The position numbers and the translations under genes were made by a program. The notes below the pieces were generated by a model. That model was not told the origin of the DNA and searched no databases. It was given only the letters and a program-made list of their open reading frames with translations. Source: Betaproteobacteria bacterium (GTDB lineage Bacteria > Pseudomonadota > Gammaproteobacteria > Burkholderiales > SG8-39). From it: a stretch of 13,126 nucleotides of DNA. The DNA lies in contig CANIIN010000024.1 in NCBI GenBank assembly GCA_947467405.1, positions 1 to 13,126 of the forward strand, given 5' to 3'. This document shows, one piece after another, positions 1 through 6,451 of the stretch (positions are counted from its first letter, which is position 1; every line of letters begins with the position of its first letter).

Positions 1-2
1 GC

Positions 3-437
3 ATCGTGTTCGGCGACACTCTGGACAAGCCGCGTCATCTGGCCCGACTGTCGCGCGCCGACCTGTATCTGGACACCGGCCGCTTCAACGCCCACACCAG
101 CGCCAGCGACGCACTGTGGGCCGACGTCCCGGTGCTGACGCGCCCCGGCGACAGCTTCGCCTCGCGCGTCGGCGCCAGCCTCGTCACCGCCGTCGGCCTG
201 CCGCAACTGATCTGCGACGGCTTCACATCCTACGAAGATGCCGCGGTGCGCCTCGCGACCAACCCCGCTGAACTCACTGCGCTGCGCCAGACGCTCAAGG
301 CCGGCGCGCGCCTGCCGCTGTTCGACACGCCGCGCTTCACGCGCAACCTGGAAACGGCTTACGAAACGATGTGGGCGCGTTACGTGAAGGGCGAGGCGCC
401 GGCTTCGTTCGACGTGGCGGATCAGGATGCGGGCTGA
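3..437 (+). CDS. C-terminal part of a SPINDLY/O-GlcNAc-transferase-like glycosyltransferase (5' end outside window)
   Basis: The reading frame is open from the left edge, so the visible 144 codons are the C-terminal end of a larger protein. The order HLARLSRADLYLDT, then FNAHTSASDALW, then PVLTRPGDSFASRVGASL is the hallmark of the GT41 (SPINDLY/OGT-like) catalytic C-terminal lobe, which binds the UDP-sugar donor. The His-Thr pair in NAHTSASD lies in the family's nucleotide-sugar site. In bacteria this domain usually follows TPR repeats, which would be off the window here. It ends in the usual way, with a helix containing ETMWARY and a short acidic tail, then TGA. It is the only plus-strand gene, is convergent with the acyl-CoA ligase to its right, and has no evident link to the acyl-CoA cluster. 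Family identity is secure; the acceptor is unknown. Confidence 0.88.
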   Translation: MVFGDTLDKPRHLARLSRADLYLDTGRFNAHTSASDALWADVPVLTRPGDSFASRVGASLVTAVGLPQLICDGFTSYEDAAVRLATNPAELTALRQTLKAGARLPLFDTPRFTRNLETAYETMWARYVKGEAPASFDVADQDAG

Positions 438-527
438 ATTCTGAAGGGATAGTACTTGTAGAAGTCCAGCTGGTGCGGGTTTCCGGGCGGTTTCCCAGTG
501 CGGCCCAGCGCCTCGCGGTGGGCGGGT
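422..527 (-). pseudogene. Possible C-terminal gene remnant between two convergent genes
   Basis: On the minus strand, downstream of the ligase stop, a frame different from the ligase frame reads about 35 codons to a TGA at 424-422. Its product includes TGKPPGNPHQLDFYKYYPF followed by RIQPAS. It is rich in aromatic residues and most codons end in G or C, as in the real genes here, which is unusual for random intergenic sequence. No start codon, ribosome binding site or upstream coding continuation is visible, because further upstream the frame lies inside the ligase gene. It may be the tail of a gene whose front part was lost when the ligase region was joined here. I do not recognise the family. 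Chance is a real alternative for so short a stretch. Confidence 0.3.
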
Positions 528-2237
528 TCAGGCCTTGCGATTGAATTCTGCTTGCGCGGCTTGCTGCTGCTGCACCATGTCCTTCAGCACATTCTTCTTG
601 GGCTTGCCGGAATCGGTGCGCGGGATGGCGTCGAAGTCCATCACGACAATCTGCTGCGGCACCTTGTAGGCGGAGATGTCGCTGCGCAGCTTCGCAATCA
701 GTTCAGCGGGGTCAACGTCCGCGCCGTCGCGCGCGACCACCACCGCCACCACCACCTCGCCCTTGAGCTCATCAGAGCAACCGAACACGGTGGCCTCGCG
801 CACGCCGGGCAGGCGCTGCAGCGCGTCCTCGACTTCGCGCGGCGCGACATTGGCGCCGCCGGTCTTGATCATTTCGCTGTGGCGCCCATGGAAGAACGAC
901 GTGCCGTCGGCGTTGATGTGCACCTGGTCGCCGGTGGGGAACCAGCCGTCCGCGGTGAACACCTCGCCGCGTTCGCGCTTGTAGTAACCGTCCATGAGCG
1001 AGAAGCCACGGATCAGCAATTCACCCTTTGTCCCGGCCGGCAGCGGCTGACGCGGAATCTTGTGGATGGCATCGGCAGCGACCACGAGCCGCTCCACGCC
1101 CTCGAACTCGTGGCCCCAGCTGCCCGCCCGTTCCGGCGGCACTTCTTCACCCAATAGCCCCACTGAATGCGGGCCGAAGGTTTCGGTCATGCCGAGCAGC
1201 GAAGCCCTGCGTTTGCTGGCGGGGATGGGCGTGCCATCCGGATATTTCGGATCCATCTGCGCGAAGCGGATGTGCGAGAGATCGATGCCGCGCGCCTTGG
1301 CGCGCTCCAGCAGCGCCTGCTTCTGCGGCGGCCACACGCTGATGCGCGTGACGCCGTGCTCCTGCACCGCATCCAGCACGTCGTCGGCACGCGGCGTGAG
1401 CGAGAGCACCAGGGTCGCGCCGGCATACAGCACCGGGAACAGGTTGTCGTTCAGGCCGCCGATCCAGAAGAACGGCATGCCGGGGACATTGCGATCGGCC
1501 GCCGTCATGGGGCGATAGGGCTGGAAGGCGTGCGTGGTGCGCACCATGCTGCCGTGGGTATGCACCACGATCTTCGGTTCGGCGGTGCTGCCCGAGGTGC
1601 AGATGCCGATCACCCAGTCGGCCGGCACAACCTGGTCTTCGATGCGGCGCAGGTAGTCGGCGTCGATCTGCGGCGTGGCATCGGCCGCGGCATGCAGCGC
1701 ATCGGGTCCGTGCAGCGCCCAGAGCCGTTGTTTGATGTCCGCCGCATTGTCGTCCATCGCGCCCCACACCACGATGCGGCGCAGATAGGGATGCGAGCGC
1801 ATGAACAGCTGCGGTCCGCTCTGCTGTTTCAATTCCGGCAGCGCGTGCTCCAAGCGGTCGAGGTAATCGTTGTGCAGATAGCGGCCGGTGACCAGCAGTG
1901 TGTCGATGTCGGCGCGTTGCAGCGCCCAGGCGATCTCGCGCGCCTGAAAGAGCGTGGACAGACCCACCGTGAAAGCGCCGATGCGCCCGGCCGCCAGAAA
2001 CGCCACCGGCCAGTCGAGGTCGTTCGGCATCATCAGCCCGACGCGCGTGGCCTTGCCCACGCCCAACGCCAAGAGGCCGCGCGCGAGGTGCGCCGACTGC
2101 GCATTCAGTTCGGCATAGCTCAAGCGCCGCTCGCCCTGGATGGCGAACACGCGCTCGCCGAAGCGCTGCGTCACGTCACGAATGACGTTGGGCAGCGTGG
2201 GCGGGTAGGCGGGGAAGACGGCGGGGTCGGTTCTCAT
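528..2237 (-). CDS. AMP-dependent acyl-CoA synthetase/ligase (ANL superfamily)
   Basis: Predicted to activate a carboxylic acid with ATP to an acyl-adenylate and then a CoA thioester, in the cytoplasm. In the 569-residue protein the phosphate-binding A3 loop is TSGSTAEPK (about 214-222), the A5 motif GMTET (349-353), the A7 aspartate in PTGD (434-437), the hinge in GRHSEMIKTGG (451-461), and the A10 lysine is in RTDSGKPKK (Lys 545). All core elements are therefore present. The A3 loop departs from TSGTTGxPKG: Ala replaces the Gly after Thr, and Ile follows PK. I start at the ATG of MRTDPAVFPAYPP because the open frame upstream (to 2318) is encoded by intergenic repeat DNA and has no family resemblance. 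The Shine-Dalgarno is weak at this start. By context it could be the LvaE-like ligase for the adjacent lva-like genes, but repeats separate it from them and the substrate cannot be read from the sequence. Confidence 0.88.
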   Translation of the reverse strand: MRTDPAVFPAYPPTLPNVIRDVTQRFGERVFAIQGERRLSYAELNAQSAHLARGLLALGVGKATRVGLMMPNDLDWPVAFLAAGRIGAFTVGLSTLFQAREIAWALQRADIDTLLVTGRYLHNDYLDRLEHALPELKQQSGPQLFMRSHPYLRRIVVWGAMDDNAADIKQRLWALHGPDALHAAADATPQIDADYLRRIEDQVVPADWVIGICTSGSTAEPKIVVHTHGSMVRTTHAFQPYRPMTAADRNVPGMPFFWIGGLNDNLFPVLYAGATLVLSLTPRADDVLDAVQEHGVTRISVWPPQKQALLERAKARGIDLSHIRFAQMDPKYPDGTPIPASKRRASLLGMTETFGPHSVGLLGEEVPPERAGSWGHEFEGVERLVVAADAIHKIPRQPLPAGTKGELLIRGFSLMDGYYKRERGEVFTADGWFPTGDQVHINADGTSFFHGRHSEMIKTGGANVAPREVEDALQRLPGVREATVFGCSDELKGEVVVAVVVARDGADVDPAELIAKLRSDISAYKVPQQIVVMDFDAIPRTDSGKPKKNVLKDMVQQQQAAQAEFNRKA

Positions 2238-2312
2238 GCTGGGGATTTCACTAGTCCTGATATGAACTGCATTCCGCAGCATTTCCTTCAGTGCTATAGG
2301 CGCTACAAAGTT

Positions 2313-2415
2313 CGTCATTCCCGCACAGTGACGAAAATGAGCGGGAATCCAGTGTCTTTGACTTCAATAAAGTCGCTGGATTCCGGCTCGCCCCTGCGCG
2401 GCGTCCGGAATGACG
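2313..2415. repeat. Palindromic intergenic repeat element, full copy (MITE/REP-like)
   Basis: The ends are inverted: CGTCATTCC at 2313-2321 pairs with GGAATGACG at 2407-2415. Inside, GGAATCCAG (2344-2352) pairs with CTGGATTCC (2376-2384), and within that GACTT (2360-2364) pairs with AAGTC (2370-2374) around a 5-nt loop. The family of short repeats translating as 'LDSRLRGNDG'/'RHSRAGGNPASL' is common between genes in many proteobacteria. It can fold on either strand and may act as an mRNA-stabilising or terminating structure after the crotonase gene. The spacer between the ATTCCCGC and GCGGGAAT arms is enlarged to 16 nt compared with the second copy. Confidence 0.75.
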
Positions 2416-2462
2416 GTGCCTGGTTCCAGAACCACACCCGTCGCCAGCACCATGCTCAATTC

Positions 2463-2520
2463 CGTCATTCCCGCGCAGGCGGGAATCCAGCGTCTTTGCG
2501 TTTTCTAAAAGTCGCAGATT
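2463..2520. repeat. Second, partial copy of the intergenic repeat (ATTCCC-N8-GGGAAT core)
   Basis: This copy begins with the same CGTCATTCCCGC as the first, in the same orientation. It has a compact 20-bp core at 2467-2486 that exactly fits ATTCCC-N8-GGGAAT, the pattern described for Neisseria dRS3 repeats. It then continues CCAG-YGTCTTTG and AAAGTCGC as in the first copy, but loses the matching right half near 2515-2520. Together the two copies fill most of the gap between the crotonase stop and the ligase start. Confidence 0.7.
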
Positions 2521-2557
2521 TCGAAAATTCATAGTGCGCATCGCCACTCACCTTCAC

Positions 2558-3379
2558 TCAACGCAGTCTCCAGTCGATGCGCTTCTTGCTGGCGAAAATC
2601 TTCTGACCCTCGGCGGCGCTGTCCGCATCGTCGAAGTTCTTGATCATGAACGGCCCCGCGGCCAGCGCTTCGAAGCGACCCATGGAGCGCGCCGCCCACA
2701 GCGTGCGCACCGTGCCCTGCGTGGCGATGGCCGGCTGCGAAGCGATGGTCTCGGCGGCCCAGCGGGCGCGCTCCAGCAACTCGCTACCCGGCACCACTTC
2801 GCTCACCAGCCCGATCTCGTGCGCGCGCTTGGCCGACAGGCGCTCGTAGCTGCCCAAGAGCGACAGCCGCATGATTTCCTGGAAGGGCATTTTCTGCAGC
2901 ATGTGGATGGCTTCATACACGGGTGTGATGCCGGTGGTGACATGCGGGTCGAAGAAGGTGGCGTCGTCGGCCGCGATGATGAAGTCCACCTCGCCCAGCA
3001 TATAGAACGCGCCGCCGCAGGAGATGCCGCGCACCGCCGCGATCACCGGAATCCACATCTCGTTGCTGCGCGGCCCGAGGCTGCGGCTGAAGTCGTCGTA
3101 GTAGGCCTTCTTTGAATCGAAATCCGAGGTGTCGTTGAAGATGTCGCGGTCCACGCCGGTGCAGAAGGCGCGCTCGGCCGCCGCCGTCAGCACCACGCAG
3201 CGCACGGTCTTGCTGTTACGCAGCCCGGCCCAGATGGCCTGCATCTCGTCCATCATGGTCTGGTTGAAGGAGTTCATCTTCTCGGGGCGGTTGAGCGTGA
3301 TCCAGGCCACGCCGTTCTCTTCCTTGTAGATCACGGTCTCGAAGCTCTTGGGGATCACGGCGTCCTGTGCTCGGGGCAT
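2558..3379 (-). CDS. Enoyl-CoA hydratase/isomerase-family (crotonase-fold) protein with non-canonical active site
   Basis: A 273-residue protein of normal crotonase length. The first oxyanion-hole segment is AFCTGVDRD (71-79). The second is AAVRGISCGGAFYM (114-127), and it is followed by DFIIAADDATFFDPHVTTGITP (132-153). These place it firmly in the CoA-binding crotonase fold. Where rat mitochondrial hydratase has its two catalytic glutamates (Glu144 in GGGCE and Glu164 in QPE), this protein has Tyr126 and His146, so simple syn-hydration is doubtful. An isomerase, dehydratase or other thioester reaction is possible. The ATG at 3379 is supported by GAGGA (plus-strand TCCTC at 3385-3389) five nt upstream. 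It follows the acyl-CoA dehydrogenase gene after 151 nt, in the same direction, which is consistent with the next step of beta-oxidation. Family membership is certain; the reaction is not. Confidence 0.88.
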   Translation of the reverse strand: MPRAQDAVIPKSFETVIYKEENGVAWITLNRPEKMNSFNQTMMDEMQAIWAGLRNSKTVRCVVLTAAAERAFCTGVDRDIFNDTSDFDSKKAYYDDFSRSLGPRSNEMWIPVIAAVRGISCGGAFYMLGEVDFIIAADDATFFDPHVTTGITPVYEAIHMLQKMPFQEIMRLSLLGSYERLSAKRAHEIGLVSEVVPGSELLERARWAAETIASQPAIATQGTVRTLWAARSMGRFEALAAGPFMIKNFDDADSAAEGQKIFASKKRIDWRLR

Positions 3380-3530
3380 GGCAGTCCTCGTTGGTTGTCA
3401 TGTCGTCAATGCTGGCAAGCCGTGTCGGCGCCCGACATCATGCATTCGAAATATTCGTCCCGGTGGATTGCGATCCTGCGCACCCACGAGGTGTGTCAAC
3501 CGGCAACAGGCGGCGACTGCGCCGCGGCGC

Positions 3531-4811
3531 CTACTTGAACCGGTCCGGACCCATATAGCCGAAAAGGTGTCCGGCCACTTTACGCATCTGAATCTCTTCA
3601 GCGCCTTCGGTGATTCGATAGCGGCGATGATGACGGTAGATATGCTCGAAGGGCTTGTGCCGGGAATAGCCAATACCACCATGCACCTGCATGGCCCTGT
3701 CTGCCGCTTCGCAACACAGACGGTTGGCCCAGAAATTGCACATCGAGACCTTGTGGGACAGACGCTTTTCGACTTCCGGCTTGGGCATCTGGTCCATCTG
3801 CCAGGCGGTCTTGCGGATCAGGAGGCGCAGCATCTCAATCTGCGTGGCAAGTTCGACCAACGGGAACTGGATCCCCTGATTGCGCGCCAGTTCCTGACCG
3901 AAAGGCTTGCGCTCACGCGCGTATTTCACGCTCTCGCGGACACAGAAGTCGGCCGCTCCCAGGCTCGACGCGGCCTGGCGTATGCGGTTCTCGTGCACGA
4001 AATGCTGCGCCACGGCCAAGCCGCCGCCCAGGGGGCCGATAACCGTGTCGGCCGGCACCCACACGTTGGTGAAACTCACGCGCGGGTGGTCGGTCGGCAT
4101 GTTGAAAGTCCACAGGTACTCCTCGACCTTCAAACCGGGCGTATTCGTCGGCACCAGAAATGCGGTGATGCCCTTGCCGTCCCCGGCGCCGCCGCTGCTG
4201 CGTGCGAAGGTCGCGCAATGCGTGGCGGTGTGCATGCCGGTGGTCCACATCTTTTCGCCGTCGATGCGCCAGCCTTCGACGCCATTGCGCGTTTCAGGAA
4301 CGGCGCGCGTGTCCATGTGTGTCGCATCCGAACCGTGCTGTGGTTCGGTGAGGCCGAACGCCAGGCGCACCGTCTCTTCGATCAGACCGGGGATCAGTTC
4401 GGCCTGCTGGCGCGGCGTGCCGAAGTCGCGGACTGCGAGCACGAAGGGATTATTGACGACGATGGAGTGCTCATTCTGCAAGTCGTTGTGCAGACCGAGG
4501 CCCCTGGCGGCGAGATGTTCCCGAATCACCGCCATCCACAAATTGCCGCCGCCCTTGCCGCCGTATTCGACCGGCAGCGCGAAGCGCAGATGGCCGGCCT
4601 TGTCGGCGCGCCGGCGGGCTTCGCGCAGCAGCGCCTCCCATTCCACGCGCGGCAGCCCGCCCTTGTCGAAGTCGGTGCGGGCCCATTCGCGGCGATGATC
4701 GAAGAAGCGTTCGTTGTCGTCCTGGGCCTGCAGCGGCGCGATCTCGGCGGCGATGAAGGCGTCGAGTTCCGCCAGATACGCGGTCAGTTCAGCGGGCAGG
4801 TCAAAGTCCAT
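3531..4811 (-). CDS. Acyl-CoA dehydrogenase family flavoprotein (ACAD11/LvaC-like)
   Basis: A 426-residue, full-length ACAD. The FAD/substrate segment is AFGLTEPQHGSDATHMDT (151-168), followed by GEKMWTTGMHTATHCATFARS (185-205). The C-terminal domain has RERKPFGQELARNQGIQF (299-316), the FAD-contacting MQVHGGIGYSRHKPFEHIYR (374-393) and RITEGAEEIQMRKVAGHLFG (399-418). Glu402 in TEGAEE aligns with the catalytic base of medium-chain dehydrogenase (Glu376). The start ATG lies 2 nt after the stop of the DUF6285 gene, with AAGGAAG about 8 nt upstream. The neighbours, a kinase and a DUF6285 protein, match the P. putida lvaABC order and the APH-ACAD fusion of ACAD10/11. There the ACAD partner processes a phosphorylated 4-hydroxyacyl-CoA rather than only oxidising a saturated acyl-CoA. 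That role is inferred here from context. Confidence 0.93.
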   Translation of the reverse strand: MDFDLPAELTAYLAELDAFIAAEIAPLQAQDDNERFFDHRREWARTDFDKGGLPRVEWEALLREARRRADKAGHLRFALPVEYGGKGGGNLWMAVIREHLAARGLGLHNDLQNEHSIVVNNPFVLAVRDFGTPRQQAELIPGLIEETVRLAFGLTEPQHGSDATHMDTRAVPETRNGVEGWRIDGEKMWTTGMHTATHCATFARSSGGAGDGKGITAFLVPTNTPGLKVEEYLWTFNMPTDHPRVSFTNVWVPADTVIGPLGGGLAVAQHFVHENRIRQAASSLGAADFCVRESVKYARERKPFGQELARNQGIQFPLVELATQIEMLRLLIRKTAWQMDQMPKPEVEKRLSHKVSMCNFWANRLCCEAADRAMQVHGGIGYSRHKPFEHIYRHHRRYRITEGAEEIQMRKVAGHLFGYMGPDRFK

Positions 4812-4813
4812 GT

Positions 4814-5212
4814 TCAGGCTTCCTTGGTTTTTGCAGCGGCCAAGAGGCGCAGCAGGGTGTCGTAACGCGGCTGGTCAACCGCGAGCTTGTCCAGCGTCAC
4901 GCGCCACAGGTGATCGCACAGCCCCGGCGTGTCGATATCGAAACGGCCCAGAGCGATGCGCTCGCACAGTTCGCGGTTAAGGTCATCGAGCGTGGCTTTG
5001 TTGTCACCGCTGCCGAGCAGGTTGCGCAGCCGCGCCAGTTCGGCGGCCTCGGCTTCCGGCGCGAGCCGTGTTTGGCGGCTGACCGTATCCAGCATGTTCG
5101 CCGCCACGCGCACGTGAAAGGCCAGTTGCCCATCGACGCGCGGCATGACCTGATCACGCAGGAACTCCGCGACGGCCGCAAGTTGTTCGACAGGATCGGG
5201 GCGGTCGTACAT
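4814..5212 (-). CDS. DUF6285 small protein, LvaB-like kinase partner
   Basis: A 132-residue, probably helical cytoplasmic protein. It opens with RPDPVEQLAAVAEFLRD (4-20), has FHVRVAANMLDTV (32-44), an ELARLRNLLG segment (58-67), and a C-terminal half with ELCERIALGRFD and HLWRVTLDKLAVDQPRY. This pattern fits the DUF6285 family, whose genes typically sit between an APH-type kinase and an acyl-CoA dehydrogenase. The ATG overlaps the kinase stop as TGATG at 5214-5210, so translation is very likely coupled and equimolar production with the kinase is plausible. In P. putida the small LvaB protein is needed with LvaA for phosphorylation of 4-hydroxyvaleryl-CoA; I infer the same partner role here. 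The open frame extends further upstream, but that part is the shadow of the kinase gene, so the start at 5212 is well supported. No catalytic motif is visible. Confidence 0.82.
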   Translation of the reverse strand: MYDRPDPVEQLAAVAEFLRDQVMPRVDGQLAFHVRVAANMLDTVSRQTRLAPEAEAAELARLRNLLGSGDNKATLDDLNRELCERIALGRFDIDTPGLCDHLWRVTLDKLAVDQPRYDTLLRLLAAAKTKEA

Positions 5213-6318
5213 CAGGAAGTTCCCGTTTTCCTTGCCAAAGAAGTGCCCGGCGGTGGCACCAGCAACTCGAGCAGATCGATCTCGGTTTCCGAGGCACGGC
5301 GGCCAATGGCGGCCTTCTCGACATTGCGCTCGGCACCGCTGAGGTATGAATGCGCCATGCCTTCGCAGATGATGCCCCACTTCAACGTGCCCAGCACCTG
5401 CCAGTAATGGACGCGCGCGGCATCGACCACTCCCCCGGCTGCCTCGTATCCGGCAAATAGTTGCTCGCGCGTACCGAAGCCGCCCACGGGAAGATCCGGC
5501 CGGCCGAAACGCCAGGAGTTGACACAGATCCAGCCGAGATCTTCCATGCCGTCGCCCAGGTGCGCCAGTTCCCAGTCGAGCACGGCGCGCAGGCCCGCGG
5601 CATCCACGATCAGGTTGCCGTTGCGATAGTCGCCGTGCACCAGTACCGGATGCGCCGGCGCCGGCGGCGCATTGGCGAGCAACCACTGGAAGGCCAGTTC
5701 GAACACCGGCTTCGACGTTTCGTGGCTGCGGTGCACGCCGCGATAGTGAGCCAATTCGGCTGCCGCCGGCGCCACGCGCAATGGGGGTACGCTTGATGCA
5801 GGGATGCGATGAATCCGGGCCATCGCCTGTCCGCATTGGTAGGCGAGTTGCTCCCGTGCGGCGGCGAACTGCGTTTCGCGCACAATCTTCCGACCGAGGG
5901 TTTCACCGTCGATGCGATCCATGACGAAACCTTCGCCCAGGCCGTGCTCCGGGCGCAGCACTGCGCGCACAGCGGGCACCGGCACGCCGGCTGCGGCGGC
6001 AAGGCCGAACAGCGCGGCTTCCGCTGCAAGGCCGGCGCTGCCACCGCTACCGACCACGCTTGGAGCGTTGCCGGGGGCGCGCCGCAGGATCAGCGGAGTC
6101 ACGCGGTCGCCCTCGACCAGATCAAAGCGCCAGGTCTCCTGGCTGGCGCCGCCCGAGAGCCGGCACAGGCCGGTGATGGCGAATGCGCGTGCAGTCCTCC
6201 GGTCAGCGACCCGTGCTGCCGGTTTGCCGTCATTTGGCGCAATGGCATCGTGCAGAACATCAAGCCACGCGCTGCTCATCAGGGCGTCGTCGTTGCGGAT
6301 GGGCGAACCTCCAGCCAT
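5212..6318 (-). CDS. APH-fold phosphotransferase (LvaA/ACAD11 kinase-domain-like)
   Basis: Protein-kinase-like phosphotransferase of the aminoglycoside/choline kinase fold. Numbered from MAGGSP, the nucleotide loop is LSGGASQETW (54-63), a beta strand carries LILRRAPG, and the catalytic loop LVHGDYRNGN (226-235) contains the base Asp230 and the Mg-binding Asn. The metal-binding segment is VLDWELAHLGD (246-256). The C-terminal lobe contains EDLGWICVNSWRFG. This is the subfamily found beside or fused to acyl-CoA dehydrogenases, not a drug-resistance enzyme. In lva-type pathways it phosphorylates the 4-hydroxyl of a CoA-bound acid using ATP. The start is uncertain: ATGs at 6318 (368 aa) and 6279 (355 aa) both have weak ribosome binding sites, and a TTG at 6408 would add unlikely residues. 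It lies 133 nt after the binding-protein gene and overlaps the DUF6285 gene by one base. Confidence 0.88.
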   Translation of the reverse strand: MAGGSPIRNDDALMSSAWLDVLHDAIAPNDGKPAARVADRRTARAFAITGLCRLSGGASQETWRFDLVEGDRVTPLILRRAPGNAPSVVGSGGSAGLAAEAALFGLAAAAGVPVPAVRAVLRPEHGLGEGFVMDRIDGETLGRKIVRETQFAAAREQLAYQCGQAMARIHRIPASSVPPLRVAPAAAELAHYRGVHRSHETSKPVFELAFQWLLANAPPAPAHPVLVHGDYRNGNLIVDAAGLRAVLDWELAHLGDGMEDLGWICVNSWRFGRPDLPVGGFGTREQLFAGYEAAGGVVDAARVHYWQVLGTLKWGIICEGMAHSYLSGAERNVEKAAIGRRASETEIDLLELLVPPPGTSLARKTGTS

Positions 6319-6451
6319 GGTACCTGTGGCGCTTCCGATGTTTGGGTGAGGGGGCGACGCGCCGATAGCGACGCGTGCTTGTACTGCGGCGGCGGGGCGC
6401 TCCAGCAACGACTGGTGGCGCCCGCCGCTCTTCGCGGCCGATCCGTCGCCG

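Larger units (their letters stand above)
2238..2557. other. 320-nt intergenic region between crotonase and ligase genes
   Basis: It contains the two repeat copies and little else. It is more AT-rich than the surrounding coding DNA. The reading frames that cross it are translations of the repeat. I see no convincing -35/-10 pair for the ligase gene in the stretch just upstream of its start (2238-2312), so how that gene is expressed is unclear. Confidence 0.6.

Noticed and set aside
481..500. Inverted-looking GGGTTTCC/GGTTTCCC between the convergent genes as a bidirectional terminator
   Set aside because: The arms pair only partly (TTT faces TTT) and there is no T-run on either side.
2238..2318. 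N-terminal extension of the left ligase to an upstream ATG
   Set aside because: The extra 27 residues are encoded partly by the repeat element and precede the natural family start at MRTDPAVFPAYPP.
1167..2534. A 455-codon plus-strand frame opposite the ligase gene
   Set aside because: It is antisense to a gene with full ANL motifs; its composition (His, Arg, Ala, Gly rich) is that of a shadow frame in GC-rich DNA, and it runs through the repeats.
2251..2547. A 98-codon minus-strand reading frame across the intergenic region
   Set aside because: It is a translation of the palindromic repeats (the LDSRLRGNDG-type peptide), has no family resemblance and no ribosome binding site.
3494..3499. 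A perfect TTGACA on the minus strand between the ACAD and crotonase genes, as a promoter -35 box
   Set aside because: No acceptable -10 hexamer lies 16-18 nt downstream (the sequence there is GGATCG), so a promoter cannot be claimed.
3519..3530. A 12-bp palindrome GCGCCGCGGCGC right after the ACAD stop, as a terminator
   Set aside because: It has no loop of its own and no T-run follows; GC-rich palindromes are expected by chance here.
5212..6318. Aminoglycoside resistance kinase
   Set aside because: The fold is shared, but the subfamily and the gene neighbourhood (DUF6285, ACAD) point to acyl-CoA metabolism.
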